From assembly GCF_900005765.1 (NCBI RefSeq), contig NW_021628728.1:1-29410 (forward strand): DNA of 29,410 nucleotides, given 5' to 3'. This document shows positions 1 to 9,403 of the stretch, piece after piece (the first letter of the stretch is position 1; every line of letters starts with the position of its first letter). The notes below the pieces were generated by a model. It searched no databases. It was not told where the DNA came from and saw nothing but the letters and a program-made list of their open reading frames with translations. The DNA is from Plasmodium relictum (lineage: Eukaryota > Apicomplexa > Aconoidasida > Haemosporida > Plasmodiidae). The position numbers and the translations under genes are program-made.

Positions 1-1117
1 CTCCACTATTTAGGGGAAGTAATGATATTACTATATTTTGCTCTCTTTGATTTATTAATTGCCCGTTTAATGACTTTGCTAGAGTATTAAACAAACAAAT
101 TAATAAAGAGCATGTATAACTAAGTATACGTTTATATATATATATTCGTTTTTATTATATATATATATACTGTTTTTCTTATGATGCATAATATTTAATT
201 GAAGTTAAATTTTACTGCATCTTTTAATAAACCTATTAACAGTTATAAATGAGTTTTTATTTACAAAGAATTAATATCTTCTTTTAATTAAAAACATACA
301 AATAATTTATAACAATTTATTAAGTCAAAATTTATGATATTCAATGTTATTTCAAAAATATACATTGAATAATACATAAACATTTCTCTTATCTCTTAAG
401 TTTTTAATAAGTTAACATTTCTTTCTTTTTATTTTTATTTACACTAAAAATTAAAACATATTATAACATAACATAACATTCAAAAACTCTTCCAAAAAAA
501 AAAAAAATATTAATTTTTTTTTTTTTTTTTAATTACATAGATGTATATATATATAAATAAACAAACAAAAAAAAATAACTTTATTTTTTTTTTTTTTATA
601 TAGGACTAGCGTCAGTGCATGGCTAACTTGTACGTATACAACTAGCAACTAGCTTAGCATGCTACAAAAGGTTAATAATACCTTTTATTAACCACTCTTT
701 GACTTGTTTTATAATTTCTAACCCTTTTTGTATTTCTTTATCAATTTTTCTATCCTTATTATTCAAATCTTCTAATTGTGAGAAGTTGTTTTTATCACAA
801 ATATCAAAATAATCTTTTGGTTTTAATATATTTGTAATATCTAATTTTTTCTTACGATGATCAGTTACTTGTATTAAATTTCTCATCTGTTTTTCATATA
901 TTTCATTAGTTTTATTGTTTAATAGTTTTATCTTTGACAAAGGAATCTGTATTTCTTTGCCTCTATAATAAATGAGTATGGTTTTTAGATTCCCATTTTT
1001 GACATTTATTACTCTATGCGAGAATGACCAACGTGGTTTATATTGCCCATTTCCACTATAATGTTTCATTTGATTTCTCTTATATTCAGATAATTCATAA
1101 GATATAATATCTCCCAC
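1..1117 (-). pseudogene. pol C-terminal region of element 1 (integrase C-terminal domain), split by a solo LTR
   Basis: This region encodes the tail of pol after the integrase core. A segment at about 940-1060, with YYRGKEIQIPLSKIKLLN, resembles the SH3-like C-terminal domain of retroelement integrases (a basic 'xGKEI...SKIKL' strand pattern). No chromodomain is recognisable. The same segment recurs on the plus strand at 8324-8710 with about 85-90% identity. The open frame runs from 1117 into the LTR at 694, so its last residues are LTR-derived. The original tail resumes at 1-47 and stops at 31-33 (TAG on the minus strand), just before the polypurine-like stretch. It is out of frame with the integrase core at 1263-1781. 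Non-functional. Confidence 0.75.
48..694 (-). repeat. Solo LTR A in the pol tail, TSD CTCTT
   Basis: On the plus strand it starts TGATTTATTAATTG and ends TTATTAACCA, so its sense direction is minus. It is 647 bp long and flanked by a perfect 5-bp direct repeat, CTCTT, at 43-47 and 695-699. Pol-tail sequence continues on both sides, as shown by alignment to 8680-8745, so this is an insertion and not the element's own 3' LTR. It contains (TA)n and long A/T runs, and one copy of the GTCAGTGCATGG tail motif. Confidence 0.9.
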
Positions 1118-1262
1118 TTTAATCTCTTTATTCTTAATTAAAGGTTTTTCCTTTATTTTAATTAAATCTTCATTCGCACTTTTCCATCGATCATTTAACT
1201 AAATAATCATCATCTCTCTAGTTGTTTCTGTATTATTTTTGAAAAACCTAGACATATACAAT

Positions 1263-2114
1263 CTATTCCATATATCGAAAAATAAGGTGTTTCTCCAATA
1301 ACACCATGAGGGTGTTATTATATATTAAAACGGCGTTTCTAACTATTTGTTCAAAAGGAAACTCTTTTTCATATAACGTTTTAAGTATATAGTCGAGACT
1401 TTTATGAAAACTTTCATTTATACCGTTTCCTTGTGGATAATACACATTAGTATGATACAATTTTATCTGTAATTCATTAATAATATAATCTTTAAATTCT
1501 TGATTCATATATATTGAACCTCGATCTGTTAAAATACTTCTGGGGCATCCAAATATAGGGGCCCATGTATTTCTTATAATATTTATTGCATCCTTAGATG
1601 TAGGAGCTTTATTTGTCACATTTGTTAACATAAAATGCGAATAATGGTCAATTGCTACTTGTATATAATATTCTTTATCTTTCCAAGTTCTAGGACCTAC
1701 AATATCTAATGATATCATATCAAATATATTAGGTTTTGATAATGCTTGATTTACATTTGGTTTAAGTCTTTTATTATACATTATTTGACATATTAGACAA
1801 TTTGAAACATATTCTTCAATTTCTCTATTGATATTAGGCCATCAAAAGTGTTTCTAAATTATCTCTAATGTTTTATTTACTTCACAATTCCCTGTAAACT
1901 TACTCCTATGAAACCAATACATTAAATGATTTCTATATTTTTCTGGTATATATAGTTTTCCTGTTCTATAGTGAACTGGAAATTCATTCTTCCATACTAC
2001 ATCTCTTGGTATATCATTCTGATTTTCCCATACTTCATCAGTAATTTCTTGACAAGATGGGATATCATAAATATCTTTATATTCTTCTGAAGGTTTATTG
2101 GAACACAATGCCAC
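1263..2114 (-). pseudogene. Integrase of element 1 (zinc-binding and DDE core domains)
   Basis: The core at 1263-1781 shows the DDE triad. The first D is in SLDIVGP, the second in LTDRGS, and E is in NGINESF, with 36 residues between the second D and the E. The upstream part (1782-2114) carries the HHCC zinc-binding domain: an FHRSKF segment, a KHF-WP segment, and C-x2-C in NCLICQ just before the core. Two in-frame stops (TAG, then TGA in place of the expected Trp codon) lie near 1844-1858, in the zinc-binding domain. The core ends early by frameshift near 1290. Element 2 (15598-16060) has the same two stops. Integrase would insert the cDNA and make the 5-bp target duplications seen here. Confidence 0.88.
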
Positions 2115-2119
2115 ATAAT

Positions 2120-3390
2120 TTGGAAAGTATCATTTTCTATTGATCGAGTGATCAAATCAACTAAACTATTTTGTACTTCTTCAATATATTAAATTTCTAA
2201 ATTAAGTTCAGAAAATCTCAATTTCCACCAATACAGTTTTTCAGTATTGATTGAATCCATTCCAATTAAACTTTTACAATCAATTTTCATTAATGCTTTA
2301 GATCCTTTAATATAATAATCGAATGTTACACAAGCTACTACTATAGCAAATAATTCTTTTTAAACTGTACTCCATTTTCTGTGAACATCATTTAATTTCT
2401 TAGATGTATAATGGTTTTTTATTAATTGGCCGTTTAATGACTTTGTTAGAGTATTAAACAAACAAATTAATAAAGAGCATTTATGACTGAGCAAAATTTT
2501 ATTACGATTTTTAATAGCCTTATTAATTGTTATAAATGAGTTTTTAATTACAAAGAATTACTTATTCTTTTAATTAAAAGCGTATATACAAACTATAACA
2601 ATTAATAAAGTCAAATCTTTATATTATTCAATGTTATTTTTAAAATATAACATTGATTATACAAAAATTATTAATCTTATCTTTTTAATTTTTAAAAAGA
2701 TATTTAAAATAATAATTAACAAAAATTTTCTTAAACAAAACAACCAAAAAAAAAAAAAAAAAATTATTTTTTTTTTTTTAAAATATTTCAAAACAAAAAT
2801 AAAACAAAAACAAAAAAATATTTATATATATATATTTTTTTTTTTTATTAGTGTTAGTACACAATTAGTTTGTACATACACATACACAAACTAGCTTAGT
2901 GTACTACAAAAATTATAATATTCTCTATTACTCAGTCAGTGCATGGGTACTTGTAGATACACGTACAGTAACCTAGCATTTTTTACTGAAAAAGGTTAAT
3001 AATAACCTTTATTAACCAAATGGATAAACTTAGTGTCACCGGCATCATTATTTATCTATGTCAACACAGATCCTATAGAATAATATAAAGCATCCATATA
3101 AATAGTATACGATTTTCCTAACTAGGGAAATGACAGATAAATTAGTTCAGCCATTTTATTCTTAATTTGTCCAAATATTTGTGAATGTTCTTCATTCCAT
3201 TCAAACTTTTTCTTTTTAGTCAACAAAGGAACTAATTTAGAAGTCCAATTTGAAAAGTCTCTTATATAATTCCTATAATAATTAGCAGCTCCTAGAAAAG
3301 ATTTTAATTGTTTCTTTGATTTAGGTCTTTCTGCTTTAATAATTGTTTCTACTTTATCTAATGAAGGTCTTATTCCTTATCTATCTATTA
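2120..3390 (-). pseudogene. RNase H / connection region of element 1, split by LTR B
   Basis: Translations of 2120-2409 and 3024-3390 match the continuous RNase H-encoding stretch of element 2 (about 16260-16900). The LTR at 2415-3018 separates the parts. The distal half includes a 'CKSLIGMDSI' segment and WWKLRFSEL, a recognisable Ty3/gypsy RNase H pattern. The proximal half is the RT connection, with a 'KSFLGAANYYRNYI' type motif. There are several stops. RNase H removes the RNA template during reverse transcription; this copy cannot encode it. Confidence 0.75.
2415..3018 (-). repeat. Solo LTR B inside RNase H, TSD AATGG
   Basis: It is 604 bp in minus-sense orientation. Element 2 has uninterrupted sequence at the matching site (near 16576-16582), which pins the insertion. 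AATGG flanks it at 2410-2414 and 3019-3023. The left terminus has drifted from TGA to TTT, while the right end TTATTAACCA is intact. It belongs to the two-unit tail subfamily, with the 'cagt(g/a)ca' tail block duplicated at about 2848-2930 and 2931-3018. Confidence 0.88.
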
Positions 3391-3394
3391 TTTG

Positions 3395-4180
3395 TCATAA
3401 ATAAATAATAGAGGCTTTATATAATTCGCATTTTTCAATATTTATTCCAAGATTGTTGTCCATCAACAATTTATAAACTCTTTTTAAAACAGTATGATGC
3501 TCATCTGTAGTTTTTGTCAAAATGATGATGTCATCAATATACACAACTATACAATTCTCTTGAATTAATTCCATAAAAATGTTTTCCATAATTCTTTGAA
3601 ATTAGGTAGGACTTGTTTTCAATCCAAATGGTAACAAATTAAACACAAATGTACCACGTTTGGGAACTATGAAACTTGTATATTGCTTGCTATTCTCTTC
3701 TAATGCAATATTCCGAAAACGATTTTTGAGATCTATTTTTGAAAACCATGTAGTACCATGAAATGTTTGAAATATATGTTCCATATGAGGAATAACATAT
3801 AAATTATCTAATATAAATTTATTTAAATAACGATAATCTATAGTGGTTCTCCACTGTCCATCTTTCTTCCTTACCATTACAATAGGTGAAGTCCATTCAG
3901 CATTAACAACTTTACTTATAACATTCAATTGTAACATTTCATCTACTTTTTGATGTAATATTGTTAACATTTCTTCACTTAATGGTCTAGGGTTACAACG
4001 ACGAGCTTTTCCTTGTACCTTAATAGAAACTTTGTATTTATCATTGGGATTCATATTTTTATTTTCCCAAATTTTAGCACTCTTTTCTAATAAAATTTTC
4101 ATTTTATCTTTATCTTTCTGATCATTTAAATCAGATTTGTCTATGAAATTTTGTATTACTTCTTGTTTTGGTTTTTCCAC
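3395..4180 (-). pseudogene. Reverse transcriptase of element 1
   Basis: The piece at 3602-4180 has the finger/palm signature: SPIVMVRKKDGQWR, then DYRYLN, then motif A WFSKIDLKNRF with its catalytic Asp. After one TAA stop (CAA in element 2's equivalent), 3395-3589 carries the catalytic box VVYIDDIIILT (YxDD). All three metal-binding aspartates are therefore still present, but the gene is split by the stop and sits one base out of frame with the upstream protease, overlapping it at 4156-4180. RT copies the element RNA into cDNA, primed next to the 5' LTR. This copy is inactive, but it is better preserved than element 2 at the catalytic box. Confidence 0.92.
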
Positions 4181-4848
4181 TCTTCTGTATTTTCAGTTTT
4201 AACTTCCATAACATATGTATCTTTCTCATATTCTTCTTGAATAATAAGTCTTAATTGTCTCATTATCGTTATGCTAAGTAAAATTAAAGGTTTATTTTCA
4301 TTTATGATTACAAATCTTATTCTAATTGTTCTGCCATTATATAGCATTTTTATCACAATCTTTTTAGATTTGCTTGCATCATTATGAACAAATAATCCTC
4401 TAATTGAAAAAGATGGAATTTTAAAATCAGTCTTTATATTTAATTCCTTTGCAGTATAAGTTGATATGGTACTTACGTCTGCTCCTGAATCTAGTAAGAT
4501 ATTTACTATTTTTTCATTAACTTCTATTAATCGTCTTCTATACTTCTTACAATCTTGATTGTCTTCACAGTATCCAATTTTATTAACACAAGATATGTCT
4601 CCTTCTGGTTTATCTAAATAATCATTATCTTCAGACTCTTTTACTGATTCATCTTGTTCATTAATCTTATGAACTCTACTTCGTTTTCTAATAAAGTATT
4701 CATCACTTTCCTTAGCTTGTTTTTCTTTATACCTTTCTTTTTCCCTCTCTTTTTGTTTTGCGATATATTCCATCTGTTTATTAAAATATTTTTTCATTTG
4801 ACGAATTTTCTGTAGATTAATTTCATTCTTGAACATTTTAACATGCAC
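4156..4848 (-). pseudogene. gag-pol protease region of element 1 (retropepsin-like)
   Basis: Residues about 1-110 are lysine/glutamate-rich and probably a linker. Around residue 117 comes ILLDSGADVSTIS, the catalytic D-[ST]-G-A box of retroviral-type aspartic proteases. A later LLSITIMRQL segment fits the hydrophobic C-terminal strand seen in these enzymes. The frame equals that of gag, which supports a gag-pro fusion. It is separated from gag by stops at about 4880-4945 and shifts by one base into RT. The matching box in element 2 is DTGADVSTIS. The protease would process the polyprotein. Confidence 0.85.
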
Positions 4849-4944
4849 ATCACATATTTTGTTAGTTATTATTCCTTTAATTTAGTTCCCATCATCTCAT
4901 AATACTTTATCTTTGCATTCTTTTGCTAAATATCCTATAATATT

Positions 4945-6434
4945 TCAATTTTCGCACCTTCTTTTATGGCGTATGCAATCTTTCTTTAAATGACCCATTT
5001 CTCCATAACAATAGCATTTATTATAATTTTGCTTTCTATCCTTATTGATACCATTATCATTATAAATTTTATTTGTGGCTACTACACATGCATCCGTATT
5101 TTTACTTATCTTCAATCTTTTATTTTCTATTTTTAACAAATACTTTTTTATTTCTTTAAAATGTTTATCTATTTTCTGATTCATTATTTGTTCTTTTAAA
5201 AATGTTTCTGGAATGTATCTTTTAAAATATCTCCAAATATCCTGTCTACTTATGCTATTATTTTCATTAAAGCATAAACAACTAAGAACATATAAATTAC
5301 AATATGTAATAAATGAGCTAATGGCTTCCCTTACATATGACATTCTTTGAGCATTGCATAATTTTCTCATTAAAATAAAATTTTCATCTACATCTTCAAA
5401 TAATATTTTAGCTAATTTAATTTGAAATTGTAATATATTAACAATTTCATTATCTATTGATAAATTAGATAAATCATGTGCATCAATATTTGATGTCAAA
5501 GATTCTAATATCATACATGTCTCTACTTGGTTAATAAAAGCTATTATTAACCTTTTTCAGTACACTATGCTAGGTTACTGTACGTGTATATACAAGTTAC
5601 CCATGCACTGACTGGTTAACAAAAGATATTATAATTTTTTGTAGTACACTAAGCTAGTTTACTGTACGTACATGTACAAACTAGTATGTACTGACGCTAA
5701 TAAAAAAAAATATAAAAAAATTAAAAAAAAAAAAAATATATATATATTTTTTTTTTTTTTGGGGAAATTTTTAAGAAAGAATAATAATAATTTTAACTCA
5801 TAAAAATTTAAGATATAAAGCTTATAATGTTTCTGTTATAATCAATGTATATTTCAAAATAACATTAAATAAATTAAATTTTTGACTTTATTAATTGTTA
5901 TAATTTATTTGTATGTTTTTAATTAAAAGAAGATACTAATTTTTTGTAAATAAAAATTCATTTATAACAATTAATAGGTTTATTAAAAGATGCATAAAAT
6001 TTAACTCAAATTAAATATTATGCATCATAAAAAAACTATATATATATAATAAAAACTAATATATATATATATATAAACGTATATTTAGTTATACATGCTC
6101 TTTATTAATTTGTTTGTTTAATACTCTAGCAAAGTCATTAAACGCCCAATTAATAAACCACTACTCTAGATATTCCTTGCATCTTTGCTTTTATTTCAAA
6201 TATTCTAAACCAATTAAAGTAATGTTTTAAAGATCTATCGCTGAATTTTGAAAGCCCTTGTGGTATCTTGGTCCTAATCTTATCTTTATTATTCCTAATT
6301 TCAAAAACATATGGTTGATTAAGCTTTATTATATCAGCAAACATTTCCAATCCTAGGTTTGACAATTCCTTGTTCACTTCAGACTTGTTAATCCAATGGA
6401 TTTCTGTTTGCGCCAGTTTCGAATTTCCTACCAT
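4945..6434 (-). pseudogene. gag of element 1, split by LTR C, with zinc knuckles
   Basis: The N-terminal part lies at 6166-6434 and the rest at 4945-5522, with an LTR between them. The helical middle segment (ILESLTSNIDAHDL onward) fits a Ty3-type capsid domain, but this is inferred from position and not from a motif. The C-terminus carries a zinc-knuckle remnant, CYCYGEMGHLKKDC, in which the second Cys of C-x2-C-x4-H-x4-C is Tyr. A second knuckle follows (CEN-stop-NIIGYLAKEC), with a TGA in place of its second Cys. Gag would bind RNA and form the particle. The start ATG at 6432-6434 is uncertain: it lies in a different frame from the element 2 start, and the aligned ATG here reads AGG. Confidence 0.75.
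5528..6160 (+). repeat. Solo LTR C inside gag, TSD CTACT
   Basis: It is 633 bp and plus-sense, opposite to element 1. It starts TGGTTAATAA and ends AATTAATAAACCA. A perfect CTACT flanks it at 5523-5527 and 6161-6165. It shows both terminal hairpins clearly: the 5' hairpin has arms 5529-5537 and 5544-5552; the 3' structure has outer arms 6101-6110 / 6148-6157 and inner arms 6116-6122 / 6137-6143. It has the two-unit tail. Confidence 0.93.
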
Positions 6435-6443
6435 TGTGCCAAT
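6435..6443 (-). promoter_or_regulatory. Candidate primer-binding site / leader of element 1
   Basis: Immediately inside the 5' LTR end (minus strand) the sequence reads ATTGGCACA, followed at once by the ATG used by the gag fragment. A tRNA-primed element needs TGG (complement of tRNA CCA) here, and TGG is present two bases in. Element 2 has ATTGGAGGCAATAGT at the same place. The specific tRNA cannot be named, and self-priming cannot be excluded. Confidence 0.4.
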
Positions 6444-8002
6444 TGATTTATTAATTTCCTGCTTAATGACTTTACTAGAGTATTAAACAAACAAATTAAT
6501 AAAGAACTGTATAAATAAATATATGTTTTTAAATATATATATAATTGTTTTATTATATATATATAGTTTTCTTATGATGCTGATTTATTAATTGGGCGTT
6601 TAATGACTTTGCTGGAGTATTAAACAAACAAATTAATAAAGAGCATGTATAACTAAGTATATGTTTATATATATATATATGTATTAGTTTTTATATATAT
6701 ATATAGTTTTCTTATGATACATAACATTTAATCTGAGTTAGAACTTACTGCATCTTTTAATAAGCCTATTAATTGTTATAAATGAATTTTTATTTACAAA
6801 GAATTAGTATCTTCTTTTAATTAAAAACATACAAACAATTTATAACAATTAATAAGGTCAAAACTTTAATTTATTCAATGTTATTTTGAAATATATATTG
6901 ATTTTAACAAAAACATTATAAGTTTTATCTTCAATTTTTATAAGTTAAAATTATCTTTATTATTTCTTAAAAATTTCCCCAAAAAAAAAAATTAAATTTT
7001 ATTTTTTTTATTTTTTTTTTTTTTATTAGTGTCAGTACATATTAGTTTGTACATACACATACAATAACCTAGCATAGTGTACTGAAAAAGATTAATAATA
7101 GCTTTTATTAATCAGATATTCAAAGACTCGGATAAAAGTAATGAATATCCAAGTTAATAAAGAGCAAATTTTAGGACTCCTTTATAATTTTTTATTATAG
7201 ATTTTATTTATAATACAATATTAATTAAATCACTAAAAATTTGAAAATCTATGAAAGTTCAAAAAAAAAATAAAAGCAATCCACTTGCTAATCTTTTCCA
7301 TTTAAAATTCTTCTTCTTTTCCCAAAAAAAAAATAAAAAAAAGACAATATAATTATAACGAGATGCGTCTTAAAAAAAAATATAATGAGACACACTAAGT
7401 TAGTTAAGGTTTTAATAGCTTATTTTTTTTTTTTTTAGCATGCAATATTTTCCTAAAGAAGACATAATTATTTAAATTTTAAATAATTAAAATGCATATT
7501 AAGGGAAATGGATTTATTCATTGATCAGATGCATAATATTTAATCTGAGTTAAATTTTACTGCATCTCTTAATAGACCTATTAATTGTTATAAATGAGTT
7601 TTTAATTACAAAGAATTAGTTATTCTTTTAATTAAAAACATACAGACAAATTATAACAATTAATAAAGTTAAAACTTTAAATTATTCAATGTTATTTCAA
7701 AAATATACATTGAATATAAAATAAACATTATTCTATTTATATCTTAAGTTTTAATAAGTAAAAATTAATTTATTTAATTCGAAAAACAAAAAAAAAAGTC
7801 TACAAAAAAAAAGTAAAAATTAATTTTAATTTTATTTTTTTTTAATTACAAAGATGTATATAAATAAAAATAAACAAACAAACAAAAATAACCTTATTTT
7901 ATTTTTTTTTTTTAACTAGATTCAATGCACGGCTAACTTGTCCTTACATGACTAGTAAACTAGCTTATTGTACTACAAAAGGTTAATATCACATTTTATT
8001 AA
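6444..8002 (-). repeat. 5' LTR of element 1 (LTR D), interrupted by 6581-7527
   Basis: The two parts, 6444-6580 and 7533-8002, together make one LTR of about 607 bp. It begins TGATTTATTAATTTCC on the plus strand, just upstream of gag. The right end reads TTATTAACTA instead of TTATTAACCA. It then abuts plus-strand integrase sequence at 8003, which is the outer boundary of element 1. Confidence 0.82.
6581..7527 (-). repeat. Composite LTR insertion in LTR D, TSD GATGC
   Basis: The 947-bp insert is flanked by GATGC at 6576-6580 and 7528-7532. It consists of an LTR of the common family (6581-7114, ending TTATTAATCA) fused to a divergent LTR of about 425 bp (about 7103-7527, ending TTGATCA). The TTTATTAATCA at the junction is at once the end of the first and the start of the second. 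The divergent LTR keeps the family's terminal stem-loop in base-changed form (see findings). Confidence 0.75.
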
Positions 8003-8710
8003 CTATATACTTAAAACGTTATATGAAAAAGAAGATTTCCCTTTTGTACATATTATTATAAATGCCGTTTTAATATATAATAACACTCCTCATGGTGCTA
8101 TTGGAGAAACACCTTACTTTTCGATATAAGGAATAGATTGTATATGTCCAGGTTTTTCAAAAATAACACCAGAAACTAGGGAAATGAGGATTATCTATTT
8201 AAACGATTGATGAAAAAAAGTGAATGAATATTTGATTAAAATAAAGGAAAAACCTTTAAGAATAAAGAGATTAAATTTAGAGACATTACATCTTATGAAT
8301 TATCCGAATGTGAGAGAAATCAAATGAAACATCATAGTGTAAATGGACAATATAAGCCATATAGGTCATTCCCGCATAGAGTGACAGATAACAAAAATGG
8401 GAATCTAAAAGCCATACCCATTTATTATAGAGGCAAAGAAATACAGATTCCTTTGTCAAAGATAAAACTATTAAACAATAAAACTAATGAAATATATGAA
8501 AAACAAATGAGAAATTTAATACAAGTAACTGATCATCGTAAGAAAAAATTAGATATTACAAATATATTAAAACCAAAGGATTATTTCGATATTTGTGATA
8601 TAAATAACCTTTCACAATTAGAGAATTTGGGTAATAAGGATAGAAAAATTGATAAAGAAGTACAAAAGGTATTAGAAGTTATAAAACAAGCCAAAGAGAG
8701 AAAAATATAA
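8003..8710 (+). pseudogene. pol 3' end of element 3 (integrase C-terminus and pol tail), 5'-truncated
   Basis: It begins abruptly within integrase (YILKTLYEKE...), where element 1's 5' LTR ends. It continues through the core's end (NNTPHGAIGETPYFS, the typical last helix) and, after stops, through the pol tail at 8324-8710. That tail includes YYRGKEIQIPLSKIKLLN and the end KERKI-stop. It retains the 'PHG' codons lost by frameshift in element 1 near 1310. The strand is opposite to element 1. The likely history is that element 1 inserted into this older element, whose 5' part would lie beyond the left edge of the window. Confidence 0.82.
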
Positions 8711-8729
8711 GTAATATCATTACTTCCCT

Positions 8730-8743
8730 GAAGTGGTGGAATA
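8730..8743 (+). promoter_or_regulatory. Polypurine-like tract of element 3
   Basis: GAAGTGGTGGAATA immediately precedes the 3' LTR's TGG. It is purine-rich and sits where plus-strand DNA synthesis is primed in LTR elements. The counterpart in element 1 lies at about 1-14 (complement) and has drifted. Confidence 0.55.
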
Positions 8744-9360
8744 TGGTTAATAAAAAAATTGTTATTAACCTTTTGTAAAATAAAATGAGCTACCAGTTAG
8801 GAAAATATAAGTCATCCATGCACTGACTCTAATTAAAAAAAAAATATATAAGTTTTTTTTTTTTGTTTTGTTTATTTTATTGTGTATACATCTTTGTAAT
8901 TAAAAAAAAAAAAAAAATATTACTTTTTTTTTTTTTGTCGGTTGACGTTTGTTCAAATTAAAAAGAGAATTAATTTTTGTTACATTAAAAAATTAATTAA
9001 TGAAAAAGTATAATGTTTATGTTGTATTTTATGTGTATATATTGAAATAACATTGAATAAATAAGAACTTTAACTTTTGCTATTTATTATAAATTGTGTG
9101 CGTGTTTTTAATTAAAAGAATATACTTATTTTTTGTAAATAAAAACTCAATTATAAAAGTAAACATATATCTGTTAAGCAATACAGAATAATTTAATGGA
9201 TAATATAGATATTATACCTTATGAAATGCTAATATATGTATAATAAAAATGAGTATATATATATATATATATATAAACGTATATTTATTTATACATACCC
9301 TTTATTAATATGTTTGTTCAATACCCTATCAAAGTTTATGAGAAGACAATTAATAAATCA
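8744..9360 (+). repeat. 3' LTR of element 3 (LTR E)
   Basis: It is 617 bp, starts TGGTTAATAAAAAAATTG and ends CAATTAATAAATCA. It directly follows the pol tail and the polypurine-like tract in the same orientation, which fixes the sense direction for the whole LTR family. It ends about 40 bp from the stop codon of the exported-protein gene at 9404. Confidence 0.9.
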
Positions 9361-9403
9361 AATATGTATTTTTTTACGGTACTATTTATATTAAAACAGA
9401 TAT

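Larger units (their letters stand above)
1..8002 (-). mobile_element. Ty3/gypsy-type LTR retrotransposon, element 1 (decayed, nearly full length)
   Basis: Read on the minus strand, the order is 5' LTR (6444-8002, interrupted), gag (about 6434 to 4945), aspartic protease (DSGA), reverse transcriptase (YIDD), RNase H, then integrase with a zinc-binding and a DDE core domain. RT and RNase H precede integrase, which is the Ty3/gypsy order. The pol stop codon lies at 31-33. By comparison with element 3, the true 3' LTR should begin a few bases left of position 1, outside the window. Gag, protease, RT and integrase carry stops and frameshifts, and three solo LTRs are inserted, so the copy is dead. 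When the gag-inserted LTR and one target-duplication copy are discounted, gag and protease share one frame. The ancestor therefore probably had a single gag-pol reading frame. Confidence 0.9.

Noticed and set aside
2631-2894. 87-codon Lys/Ile/Phe-rich plus-strand ORF
   Set aside because: It lies inside LTR B and is made of A/T homopolymers.
4156-4180. Programmed frameshift between protease and RT of element 1
   Set aside because: Element 2 has no frame change at this point (only a stop), so a one-base deletion in element 1 is simpler.
1-6160. Inverted LTRs at 48-694 and 5528-6160 taken as the ends of element 1
   Set aside because: True LTRs must be direct repeats; both are separate insertions with their own target duplications, and the real 5' LTR is at 6444.
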